Below, in pieces: positions 1-6,237 of a DNA stretch of 6,237 bases. How positions within the stretch are numbered: position 1 is the stretch's first letter; every line of letters begins with the position of its first letter. The notes under the pieces were generated by a model. That model saw only the letters and a program-made list of their open reading frames with translations, ran no database searches and was not told the origin of the DNA. Source of the stretch: Bordetella parapertussis (GTDB taxonomy: Bacteria > Pseudomonadota > Gammaproteobacteria > Burkholderiales > Burkholderiaceae_C); NCBI GenBank assembly GCA_943328885.2, contig CALQBT020000178.1:1-6237 (forward strand), given 5' to 3'. The translations under genes were made by a program, and so were the position numbers.

Positions 1-321
1 AGAATTTTTTATGATGCCTACAAAAGTACCGTCCCCATGTGCCCATCCGCGCGCAGGCCCGCGGGCGCCCCGAGGCCGAAGCATGAAAGCACGGCGGCGC
101 CAGCTTTCCTGCTCGAACCGGACGCATTGGCGTCGAGCATGAGGTTCGCCCGGCCAGCGTTGTGAACGCAGTTCCAGACCCGCGTCTATTCGCCGGTGAG
201 GTGTCGGATTTGATTCTGGGCTGACCTTTCTGTGTAGCAGTTGCTGGGCTGATTGGCTGTTGTGTGCCCTGCCCTCCAGGCCGCCCTGCAGGGCGCTACC
301 GATGTCGCCGGTGTAGCGAAA
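1..321. other. Flank downstream of sbcC without a convincing gene
   Basis: No recognisable gene lies here. The first ~30 bases are AT-rich and the rest is GC-rich. On the minus strand the sbcC frame happens to stay open from its TGA to the window edge (107 codons), but the translation is rich in Arg, Gly and Pro and resembles no family I know. A 40-residue ATG-started frame (minus, 140-18) lacks a ribosome binding site. Small repeats are present: CTGGGCTGA at 216-224 and 244-252, TCGCCGGTG at 190-198 and 305-313, and a perfect 10-base palindrome at 57-66. A degraded gene or mobile-element remnant cannot be excluded. Confidence 0.5.
282..318 (-). terminator. Possible 3'-end hairpins after sbcC (no U-tract)
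   Basis: Two adjoining inverted repeats start four bases past the sbcC stop codon. The first pairs 309-318 with 294-301: an 8-base arm matches a 10-base arm with a 2-base bulge, around a 7-base loop. The second is a perfect 14-base palindrome at 282-295 (CGCCCTGCAGGGCG). The two share bases 294-295, so they may be alternative folds. No run of T follows on the minus strand, so this is not a classical intrinsic terminator. It could be a 3'-end stabilising structure or part of a Rho-dependent end. Placement is the main support. Confidence 0.3.
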
Positions 322-2100
322 TCAGGTGACAGTCACTTTGCTCTGTCCCCCGGAAGTTCGCCTGACGTTGATTCTTGTGCCGATGCGTTCGGTCATTTCC
401 TGCACGTGGGAGATCACGCCCACCTTGCGGCCCAGGGCTTGCAGATTGTCGAGCGCGTCCATGGCAACCCGCAGCGAATCCGCGTCCAGGCTGCCGAAGC
501 CTTCGTCGATGAACAGCGACTCGACCCGGACCCGGTGGGATGACAGCGAGGCAAGACCGAGTGCCAGCCCCAGTGACACGAGGAAGGATTCCCCACCCGA
601 AAGCGAGTGCACCGACCGGCGCTCGTCCCCCATGTCCTGGTCGACGACGAGCAAACCCAGACTGTCCTTGATCCGTTCGAGTCGATAGCGCCTGGACAGA
701 CTCTGCAGGTGCAGGTTCGCATCGCGCAGCAGGATGTCGAGCGTGAGTTGCTGGGCGAAGTTGCGGAATTTCTTTCCGTCTGCCGAGCCGATCAGCTCGC
801 CGAGTTGCGCCCACACTTTCGAGCGATTGCCCTGAGCTTCAATCTCGGCGCGCAGCGCCAATGACTTGCTCAGCCGCTCGTCGTCTTGGGCGATGGCTAT
901 TTTCAGACCAGTCAATGCAATTGCTGCGGTCTCCAGAGCCGCCAGAGTGGCGGCTTGTTTGGCGCGCACAGTTTCCCGGTCCTCCTGCACGGGCTTGTGG
1001 GCTTCATGGACGGCCTTCGTCCGACGGCGTTCTTCGAGCACCGCCTGGCCGCCAGTGACTGCAGCTGCCATCGATTGCAAGGCTTCCCGTTCCAGCTTTA
1101 GCCAGTCGTCGCCGATGGCCAGCATCTGTTTCAAGTCGGCCAGCACCAGCGCAGCGTCTCCGGCGGGTGAGCTATAGGCAGCGAGCCATTGATCGATCTG
1201 GCCAAGCGCCGTCGCCCGCAACACTCGGCAATTTCCCAATTGCGCGTTAACCAGCTTCACCGACTCTGCCAGGCGGATATTTTCAGATTGAACCTTTTCC
1301 AGCGCGGTCTGCGCCAGCGATTGGTCGGCCTTCGCCTTTGCGAGATGAGTGTTCAGTTCCGCCTCGACAGTTGCCGCGGGTCGACCTTCGAAGATTTTTC
1401 TGCGCTCGTCGTGATATTGCTGGATTTCGTTGGCGAGCTTGCTCAGTTGATCTGCCTGCGTATTCAAATTCGCTGCAGCTTGAAGGCTTGCCTTCTCGCA
1501 ACCAGTGAGCTCGGACGCTTGGGTCTTGATCAGGTGGGTCAGATCCAGCAATTTTTGCTGTCTCAGATGCCAATCCTTGGCCTGGCTGTTGCAGCGGTCC
1601 ACGAAAGATCTAGGCTCGATTGACCAGTTGTCGCGCCAGGACTGGGTAGGGAAGGCTTGGTCCAATTTAAGCTGAAGCTCAGCCAGTTTCGTGACGCTGT
1701 CAGCGATCACTTGGGCTTGAACTTCAAGCTCTTGTCCATTCAGTTTCTGTGTCAAAGTCTGCTGGTTGATCGCCTCTTGGGCTATCTTCTCGGCATTCAG
1801 GGCGTTTGTCACGGAAACTTGCGCTTCGTCCCTTTTGAGAAGTTTGTCACGGGAGGATTTTTCGCCCTCGGCCAGCCGTTCTAGGTCACTCTTGACCCGA
1901 ACTTGTTGATCCTCCAGCCAACTTCCGTGGTCGGTTTCAGTGGCCAATTCGGCTTGCAGTTCCAGCGCTTGCCAACTCATCTGCCGGTCCTGGCTCAAGA
2001 CCACGAGTGCCGCCATATCGTTGTCGAGCGACTTGATTTGGCTGGTCGCCGCGGCCGACCGGGCAGTGCAGGCTGCCTGGCTGGCAATCAAGCCGTCCAA
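322..2100 (-). CDS. sbcC: SbcC C-terminal fragment (returning coiled coil and ATPase C-lobe)
   Basis: This is the part of sbcC after the amber codon, counted from the first in-frame ATG/GTG/TTG codon, a TTG at 2100 (592 residues). I see no good ribosome binding site there, so separate translation is doubtful. The open frame itself continues upstream to the TAG at 2313, and those 70 codons carry the zinc hook, which a product begun at 2100 would lack. The C-terminus has LSGGES followed by LGLALGLA, Walker B SLFIDEGFGSLD and the VISHVQEM switch segment, all characteristic of SbcC. The absence of any damage in this fragment argues for a recent mutation or a sequence error. Confidence 0.6.
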   Translation of the reverse strand: MDGLIASQAACTARSAAATSQIKSLDNDMAALVVLSQDRQMSWQALELQAELATETDHGSWLEDQQVRVKSDLERLAEGEKSSRDKLLKRDEAQVSVTNALNAEKIAQEAINQQTLTQKLNGQELEVQAQVIADSVTKLAELQLKLDQAFPTQSWRDNWSIEPRSFVDRCNSQAKDWHLRQQKLLDLTHLIKTQASELTGCEKASLQAAANLNTQADQLSKLANEIQQYHDERRKIFEGRPAATVEAELNTHLAKAKADQSLAQTALEKVQSENIRLAESVKLVNAQLGNCRVLRATALGQIDQWLAAYSSPAGDAALVLADLKQMLAIGDDWLKLEREALQSMAAAVTGGQAVLEERRRTKAVHEAHKPVQEDRETVRAKQAATLAALETAAIALTGLKIAIAQDDERLSKSLALRAEIEAQGNRSKVWAQLGELIGSADGKKFRNFAQQLTLDILLRDANLHLQSLSRRYRLERIKDSLGLLVVDQDMGDERRSVHSLSGGESFLVSLGLALGLASLSSHRVRVESLFIDEGFGSLDADSLRVAMDALDNLQALGRKVGVISHVQEMTERIGTRINVRRTSGGQSKVTVT

Positions 2101-2193
2101 GGCCTGTCGTTTGTCGTCAACCTGCGCCTTAAGCGCACCGAGTATCGCGTCGCTCTGCGGTGATTGATCCGCATAGGGATGGTCTGTCGCGCC

Positions 2194-2205
2194 GCAGACC
2201 GGGCA
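2194..2205 (-). other. Zinc-hook CXXC motif of SbcC
   Basis: The codons read CPVC (Cys614 and Cys617 of the continuous sbcC frame), within the context GSPCPVCGATDHP. This is the Rad50/SbcC zinc hook at the tip of the coiled coil. Two SbcC molecules join there by sharing a zinc ion held by four cysteines. It lies 36 codons beyond the in-frame TAG, so only readthrough would attach it to the N-terminal half. Confidence 0.9.
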
Positions 2206-2310
2206 TGGGCTGCCCTCTTTCAGACTGGAACGCAGCGACTTCGCGTCTTTGCCGGCAGCCAGGTTGGCCAGGTCCAGCGACTGTTGAGCCGTAACGACCT
2301 CGTGCGACAG

Positions 2311-4044
2311 CTAGGGCTGCTGCTGCGAAGACGCAAGCTGCTCTTGTTCGCAAGCCAAGACGATCGAAGCCTGCTGCTCACGCTGCTTTTCAAGTTTTGC
2401 CTTGGTCTTCAAGCCGTCGACAAGTTGCTGCCACAGTTTTGCTGCGGATAGCAGATGGTCGCGGCGCAAGTCGAGTCGCTGCTTTTCCTGCGCCAATTGT
2501 TCAAGATCCAGCGCGGCGCAATCGAGTTGGCGTGAGACCAGATCTTGCTGCGTTTGCTGAGATTTTTTGGCAGCCACGGTCAAGACAGCCTGCTTTTCTT
2601 GCATTGAATTGGCGATGGTTGCAGCCTGGGTGTTCAATTCGGCAGTCCTCTGGGCTGCCTGCTGCTGCGTTGCAAAAAGGCTTTGTGCGTTTTCAAACAG
2701 CCCCTCCCAGCGCTGCCATCCTTCAGCCAGGGTGCGCAACGCTTCATTTCCGGTAAGCCAGCTTTGTGCAGCCGCAATCTGTTCACTGCTCGCTGCCAAC
2801 TTCTTGCCGGCTTCAAGCCTTTGCACATCGGCTTCGGTCGCTTGCGCCTGCGCCCGGTCTTTTGCATCTTTCGCCAGTTTCCTTTGTGGCTCCAGCGCCT
2901 GCATCGCGGCGTCGAGTTCGCGCGCTTTGGCGATCAAGGGTTCGGCCAGCGTTCTGGCCGCCTCGGCATTGCCCGCCACCTGGATTGCGGACTGTTGTGT
3001 TTGAACGCAAGCCTTCAGCATGCTGTCATTAGCTTCACATGCGCTGCTCGCTGTCGTAAGGCTCTGCTCAAAGGCAAGGACCTCGGCGCAAAGCCGATCA
3101 AATTCGACGCAAATCGGTCTTGCCGACTGGACTTGCTCCAGGGTCGTCAGATGGCTTTGACGCGGTTCTGCGGCTGCTTGCTTAGCCCGCGCATCGTCGA
3201 GCTTCTGGCTTGCTGACAGCAATGCGGCGGTCAAGTCATCGAGTTGCTTGAACCAGCGCAGTTGTGCTTCTTCGAGGGTCTTGCTCGATTCCAGCGCCTT
3301 GACCTTCTCGTCTTGGGCAATCAGATGATTGTTCGTTTCGGTGCGCAATTCCGGCGCCAGCGGCGCCTGGTCCTGCAACTGCGCTTGCAGTCGATCCAGT
3401 TGTTCCTTCTCGATCTTCATGCGTGCGTAAGCTTGCTGGGAGATCAAGGTGAAGGCTTCGGTGCCCGTCAGCGTCTGTAGCAACTCGGCGCGCTCATCGT
3501 CCGAAGCCCGCAAGAAAGCAGAAAATTCGTTTTGAGCCAGCAGCACGGCGCGCGTGAACTGGTCGAAATTCAGGCCGATCTTGGCCTCGATCAATCGAAG
3601 CGTTTCAGACTTGCGATGGTCGCTCAAGACCTGGCTGTCAATCAAGCGCGAAAAGCTGACCTCGCTTTGTTGAAGCTTGCCGTCAACCTTGGCACGCGAG
3701 CGGCGCACACTCCAGCGAGCACGGTAAGACACGCCGTCGCTGCCGACAAAGTCAACCTCGGCATAGCCCTCCGCGGCGCCACGCCGCAAAATCGTCCTTG
3801 GGTCTGCGGGCAAGACATCGTTGTCGCCCACGTCGGGGATATGTTCGCCCCGAGCCTTGGCCAAGCGGGGGGTTTTCTCGTAGAGAGCCAGGCAAAGGGC
3901 ATCGAGAAGCGTGCTCTTGCCGGCACCGGTGGGGCCAGTGATGGCAAACAGACCGGCACTGCCCAAGGGCTCGGCTTGAAAATCGATGGCGAACTCGCCC
4001 GCCAGTGAGGCAAGATTCTTGCCCCTGATGGCCAGGATCCTCAT
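2311..4044 (-). CDS. sbcC: SbcC N-terminal fragment (ATPase N-lobe and first coiled-coil arm)
   Basis: This 577-residue product is what ribosomes would make if the TAG is not read through. It begins MRILAIRGKNLASLAG, typical of SbcC, and has Walker A (GPTGAGKST, 37-45) and the Q-loop (LLAQNEF, Gln171). After about residue 200 it becomes charged and rich in Ala, Gln, Leu and Glu, as in the Rad50/SMC coiled coil. It ends at QQQP followed by TAG, before the zinc hook. It lacks the signature motif and Walker B, so by SMC logic it cannot form a complete ATPase site alone. Its ATG has an AGGA ribosome binding site 8 bases upstream, inside sbcD, and overlaps the sbcD TGA. Confidence 0.75.
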   Translation of the reverse strand: MRILAIRGKNLASLAGEFAIDFQAEPLGSAGLFAITGPTGAGKSTLLDALCLALYEKTPRLAKARGEHIPDVGDNDVLPADPRTILRRGAAEGYAEVDFVGSDGVSYRARWSVRRSRAKVDGKLQQSEVSFSRLIDSQVLSDHRKSETLRLIEAKIGLNFDQFTRAVLLAQNEFSAFLRASDDERAELLQTLTGTEAFTLISQQAYARMKIEKEQLDRLQAQLQDQAPLAPELRTETNNHLIAQDEKVKALESSKTLEEAQLRWFKQLDDLTAALLSASQKLDDARAKQAAAEPRQSHLTTLEQVQSARPICVEFDRLCAEVLAFEQSLTTASSACEANDSMLKACVQTQQSAIQVAGNAEAARTLAEPLIAKARELDAAMQALEPQRKLAKDAKDRAQAQATEADVQRLEAGKKLAASSEQIAAAQSWLTGNEALRTLAEGWQRWEGLFENAQSLFATQQQAAQRTAELNTQAATIANSMQEKQAVLTVAAKKSQQTQQDLVSRQLDCAALDLEQLAQEKQRLDLRRDHLLSAAKLWQQLVDGLKTKAKLEKQREQQASIVLACEQEQLASSQQQP

Positions 4045-5282
4045 GCGGAAATTCCTGTCTGGGCCGGTACGTTCAGCAACTCGGTGAAAGCCGCCAGGAT
4101 CTCTGCTGGTGGGGCGGTGCCGAACCGGTTCTGATACAGACGATCGAAGAAATCCGCAGGTGCCAGCGAATTCAATTCATCCACCGAAAGGGCTTGAGCC
4201 GTGGCGATGGCCGAGTTTTTCGCGTATGACGTTTCGATCCGCACAAGGCGAACCTGCTTGCCGGCCAGCGCGGCCTCGATTTGCGCACGAAGACCGGGTT
4301 CTGGCTGAGTGAGCAAGACCCGAACCTGCAGGTAAGGCCATTCGGCTTCGCTGCGGTCGGTCGGGCTGAACGATTCGAGTTGGTGCAGCACCTCGTCGAG
4401 GCTTGCGGGTTGTTTCGGAATCCGCAACAAGTCCACGCTGCGCGGTATGCGAATCTCGCGAATGTGGGTGGCGGCTTCGCCGTCCAGATCCAGAACGACC
4501 ACCTGATGCGGGTAGTCGATCTCAGAAAACGACATCGGCAGCGGACTACCGCAGTAGCGCCGGGTCGGGTCAGCGCCAACTTTTTGCGCCAGATGCAGAT
4601 GGCCAAGCGCGACATAGGCGATTTGCGGATCGAAGATGTTGGCCGACAAGGAGTCGACGCCGCCGATCATGATGCGCCGCTCCGAGTCCTCTGACACCTT
4701 GGCACTGGTCAGGTGGCAATGCCCAATCGCGATCAAGGCCTGCCCCGCCTTGCGTTTGCTGCAGGCGTAGTCGAAAGCCTGGCGATACAGCGCCTCGATA
4801 CCTGCCGCATAGGGGTCTGCCACCCCTTCGACGCGGGGCACATCGCTGGGGCGCAAAAAGGGTATGGCGATGCACCATGCCGCTACTGCGCCATTGCGAT
4901 CCTCCATCGGGAGCACCAGACGCTCGAGGTCGATGTCATCGCCGTTGCGCAAGGACTGTCCGACCACGCAGGCATCGAGCAGGGAAAAGAACGGCGCTGG
5001 TGCCTCCAGTCGTCCGGGCGAGTCATGATTTCCCGCCGTGATGATGATCTTGAGATGGGGAATGCGCCGTCGCGCTTCGGTCAGAAAGACATAGAGCTGG
5101 GTCTGCGCAGCAGCGGATGGGTTGGTATTGTCAAACACATCGCCAGCAATCAGCAATCCGTCGACCTGCTCGATCACCAGAGTGTCGAGCAACCAGGCCA
5201 GGAAAAGTTTGTGCTCATGGCTGCGCTCCAAATTGTGCAGCGCCTGGCCCAAATGCCAGTCCGAGGTGTGAAGAAGTCTCAT
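4041..5282 (-). CDS. sbcD: Exonuclease SbcCD subunit D (Mre11-type nuclease)
   Basis: SbcD is the metal-dependent nuclease subunit of SbcCD. It cuts DNA hairpins and has 3'-5' double-strand exonuclease activity when driven by SbcC. The 413-residue protein is close to the usual length (E. coli, 400). The phosphoesterase motifs are all present: HTSDWHLG (5-12, metal ligands Asp8 and His10), GDVFD (47-51), GNHD (84-87, catalytic His86), GHCH (187-190) and GHLH (227-230). The C-terminal part is the capping and SbcC-contacting region and has no obvious defect. The ATG at 5282 is chosen because MRLLHTSDWHLG matches the family N-terminus exactly. No strong ribosome binding site precedes it. It overlaps the upstream caspase-like gene by ATGA, and its own stop overlaps the sbcC start the same way, so both junctions suggest translational coupling. 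Confidence 0.96.
   Translation of the reverse strand: MRLLHTSDWHLGQALHNLERSHEHKLFLAWLLDTLVIEQVDGLLIAGDVFDNTNPSAAAQTQLYVFLTEARRRIPHLKIIITAGNHDSPGRLEAPAPFFSLLDACVVGQSLRNGDDIDLERLVLPMEDRNGAVAAWCIAIPFLRPSDVPRVEGVADPYAAGIEALYRQAFDYACSKRKAGQALIAIGHCHLTSAKVSEDSERRIMIGGVDSLSANIFDPQIAYVALGHLHLAQKVGADPTRRYCGSPLPMSFSEIDYPHQVVVLDLDGEAATHIREIRIPRSVDLLRIPKQPASLDEVLHQLESFSPTDRSEAEWPYLQVRVLLTQPEPGLRAQIEAALAGKQVRLVRIETSYAKNSAIATAQALSVDELNSLAPADFFDRLYQNRFGTAPPAEILAAFTELLNVPAQTGISA
4053..4056 (-). promoter_or_regulatory. Ribosome binding site of sbcC
   Basis: AGGA on the minus strand, 8 bases before the sbcC ATG and inside the 3' end of sbcD. Together with the ATGA stop/start overlap it supports the start at 4044 and coupled translation of sbcD and sbcC. 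Confidence 0.6.
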
Positions 5283-5815
5283 GTCTGCTCTACGGTCAAT
5301 CCGGCGGTCTCGATGTGGCGCAGCAGGTACTTGGTGTACAGGCCGTTGCGGCCCGACCGGTCTATGGCCTCGGCACCCGGTCGGGCTGCGAACGCCACCA
5401 GCGCGCCACTGGGCGCCTCCATCCTCGCCAGACCGCGCGCAACATTGCGGCCATCACGCGCCAAGGGGTTGTTCCGGCAGGCGTCAAGGATCACCACGCT
5501 CACAGTCGCCCGCGCCTGCTCCATGCGGCCAAGCACGGTGTTGACGTCCTCCGCGTCTGCCTCGACCTCGCCCTCATCGGCAAAACGCTGGCCCGTCGGG
5601 ATCAGGTAGTTCTTGCCTCGCACCTGCACCCCGTGTCCGGCGAAATAGAACAGCGCCGTCTCGGCACCAGCGGCGGCCAACCCGAAGTTGCGTATGGCCT
5701 GGGTCATCTGTGCCCGGTTGCGGTCGGTCAGCATGGTGAGGTTGAAGCCGATCCGCGTCAGCGCCTGCGCCATGTCGCGGGCATCGTTGCCGATGATCAC
5801 CAGTTGTCGTGCCAT
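5279..5815 (-). CDS. Caspase-like (peptidase C14) protein, apparently shortened at both ends
   Basis: This 178-residue protein belongs to the bacterial caspase/metacaspase family of cysteine proteases. The catalytic His lies in LFYFAGHGVQVRGKNYLIP (His61) and the catalytic Cys in VVILDACRNNP (Cys113). The later segment ALVAFAARPG...NGLYTKYLL also fits the family. Two things are odd. At the N-terminus, LVIIGN runs straight into NDARDMAQAL-type sequence, without the loop of roughly 10-20 residues (Tyr, then Leu-x-Asn-Pro) that family members usually have between them. At the C-terminus, the protein ends at GLTVEQT, where relatives usually continue through another strand. The start at 5815 is preferred because AGGA lies 8 bases upstream. 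An ATG at 5830 would add five residues but has no ribosome binding site. No signal peptide or membrane segment is seen. The stop overlaps the sbcD start (ATGA). Substrate and activity are unknown; it may be a working minimal caspase or a remnant. Confidence 0.8.
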   Translation of the reverse strand: MARQLVIIGNDARDMAQALTRIGFNLTMLTDRNRAQMTQAIRNFGLAAAGAETALFYFAGHGVQVRGKNYLIPTGQRFADEGEVEADAEDVNTVLGRMEQARATVSVVILDACRNNPLARDGRNVARGLARMEAPSGALVAFAARPGAEAIDRSGRNGLYTKYLLRHIETAGLTVEQT

Positions 5816-5969
5816 GTTCTCGATCCTCATCGGTCGCGTGGGAGCCTGCGAGCTTCAGAACCCGGCACGAAGCCATCGGCGCAGGGGGCGTGGAAGTCTG
5901 TTCATCTTCGAACCGAAGGGCTCACGATGGCAGGCCGGTCGGTGACCGACGGCGCCATCGCAGCGTTGC
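5816..5969 (-). other. Spacer between the DUF302 gene and the caspase-like gene
   Basis: This 154-base gap contains two short perfect hairpins: GTCGGT/ACCGAC with a 1-base spacer (5938-5950) and CTTCG/CGAAG with a 3-base loop (5906-5918). Neither is followed by a T-run on the minus strand. A mini-ORF, MNRLPRPLRRWLRAGF then TGA (minus, 5905-5855), is in the same frame as the caspase-like gene, and the frame is open from that TGA into the gene. I cannot point to a convincing promoter, although the caspase-sbcD-sbcC transcript may begin here. Confidence 0.4.
5824..5827 (-). promoter_or_regulatory. Ribosome binding site deciding the caspase-like start
   Basis: AGGA on the minus strand, 8 bases before the ATG at 5815. 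It overlaps codons 2-3 of the longer alternative frame that starts at 5830, which has no such site of its own. This favours the shorter protein. Confidence 0.5.
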
Positions 5970-6237
5970 TCAAACCTGCGCGAGCGCCTGTTCCAGTTTC
6001 TGCCTGACCTCGGCGGCCATCGGCGCCACGTCCGGGTGGTCGACCAGAGTCAGGATGACGTTCGGGTCCATCACCTCAATGTGCACGCCGCCTGCGGCGT
6101 CCTGTCGCACGACCACGTTGCAGGGCAGCAAGGCGCCTATCTGAGGCTCAGCAGCGATGGCGCGGCTCGCAAATCCCGGGTTGCAGGCGCCGAGGATTCG
6201 ATAGGGGGGCATCTCCTGCCCCAGCTTCTTCTTCATC
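5970..6237 (-). CDS. DUF302 family protein, C-terminal part (cut by the window edge)
   Basis: The visible part fits the DUF302 family, small proteins of unknown biochemical role. The characteristic run is PYRILGACNPGFA, then AEPQIGALLPCNVVV, with the two Cys of the GACNP and LLPCNV motifs. It ends in a short helix-like tail and TGA at 5970. An ATG sits at 6236, but in this family the MKKKLG-like stretch just before PYRILGACNP usually lies well inside the protein. I therefore read the gene as 5'-partial, continuing beyond the right edge, and treat that Met as internal. It points the same way as the caspase-sbcD-sbcC unit but is 154 bases from it, so shared transcription is possible and not shown. 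No function can be assigned. Confidence 0.85.
   Translation of the reverse strand, partial: MKKKLGQEMPPYRILGACNPGFASRAIAAEPQIGALLPCNVVVRQDAAGGVHIEVMDPNVILTLVDHPDVAPMAAEVRQKLEQALAQV

Larger units (their letters stand above)
322..4044 (-). pseudogene. sbcC: sbcC, exonuclease SbcCD ATPase subunit, interrupted by an in-frame amber codon
   Basis: SbcC is the Rad50-like SMC subunit that binds DNA and uses ATP to drive the SbcD nuclease on hairpins and blocked DNA ends in the cytoplasm. Reading from the ATG at 4044 to the TGA at 322 gives 1,240 codons, longer than E. coli SbcC (1,048 residues). The frame holds every expected part in order: Walker A GPTGAGKST (37-45), Q-loop Gln171, a long Ala/Gln/Leu/Glu-rich coiled coil, a zinc hook CPVC (614-617), a returning coiled coil, signature LSGGES (1148-1153), Walker B LFIDE with D-loop SLD (about 1177-1187), and a switch His about 1213. 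Codon 578 is TAG (2311-2313), within the outgoing coiled coil. No frameshift or other stop occurs. The start overlaps the sbcD stop (ATGA). Identity is very sure. Whether the gene is truly broken depends on the TAG being real and not suppressed. Confidence 0.9.

Noticed and set aside
18..140. 40-residue minus-strand ORF (starts MLDANASGSS, ends MGTVLL)
   Set aside because: There is no ribosome binding site, no recognisable family, and a competing open frame covers the same bases. It is too weak to annotate as a gene.
326..336. Palindrome GTGACAGTCAC at the 3' end of sbcC, reminiscent of a repeat or transposon end
   Set aside because: It falls within the last sbcC codons (VTVT), which fit the expected C-terminus. 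No matching copy is visible elsewhere in the window.
2129..2353. Minus-strand 74-codon frame bridging the amber codon, which could suggest a frameshift instead of a stop
   Set aside because: Codon-by-codon reading of the sbcC frame shows that the zinc-hook segment lies in the same frame as both halves. Only the TAG interrupts it, so no frameshift is needed.
4713..5609. Long plus-strand open frame (298 codons) opposite sbcD and the caspase-like gene
   Set aside because: It lies antisense to strongly supported genes, spans the junction of two of them, and its translation has no recognisable motif. It is a shadow of GC-rich coding sequence.
5906..5950. Hairpins after the DUF302 gene as an intrinsic terminator
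   Set aside because: The stems are only 5-6 pairs, one has a 1-base loop that could not form as RNA without opening pairs, and no T-run follows on the minus strand.
5117..6007. Plus-strand open frame of 296 codons covering the caspase-like gene and spacer
   Set aside because: It is antisense to the catalytic caspase motifs and runs through the spacer into the DUF302 gene, with a composition rich in Arg, Gly and Ala and no family features.

Overview
The window carries one minus-strand gene cluster from what looks like a high-GC proteobacterium. A betaproteobacterium such as a member of the Burkholderiales is the best guess, from the protein style of SbcC/SbcD and the DUF302 protein. No marker gene fixes the taxon. 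All convincing genes are transcribed right to left.

Layout in order of transcription:
(1) 6237-5970 is the C-terminal part of a DUF302 protein that runs off the right edge.
(2) 5969-5816 is a short spacer with small hairpins and an Arg-rich mini-ORF.
(3) 5815-5279 is a small caspase-like (peptidase C14) protein. It keeps the catalytic His and Cys motifs but looks shortened at both ends.
(4) 5282-4041 is an intact sbcD, the Mre11-type nuclease subunit.
(5) 4044-322 is sbcC, the Rad50-type SMC ATPase. It is full length in one continuous frame except for a single in-frame amber codon (TAG) at 2311-2313.
(6) 321-1 is a flank without a convincing gene, beginning with hairpins just after the sbcC stop.

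The caspase-like gene, sbcD and sbcC are joined by two 4-base ATGA overlaps, so they form a compact and probably translationally coupled unit. SbcD and SbcC normally assemble into one complex that opens and trims hairpin or blocked double-strand DNA ends. The amber codon lies 36 codons before the zinc hook. If real, it separates the N-terminal ATPase half from the hook and the C-terminal ATPase half and should inactivate the complex unless it is suppressed. The downstream 662 codons show no further damage, so the stop is either very recent, suppressed, or a sequence error.

The two points most worth a second look are the coupling of a caspase-like protein to SbcCD and the lone amber codon in sbcC. 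I see no tRNA, rRNA, CRISPR array or intact mobile element.
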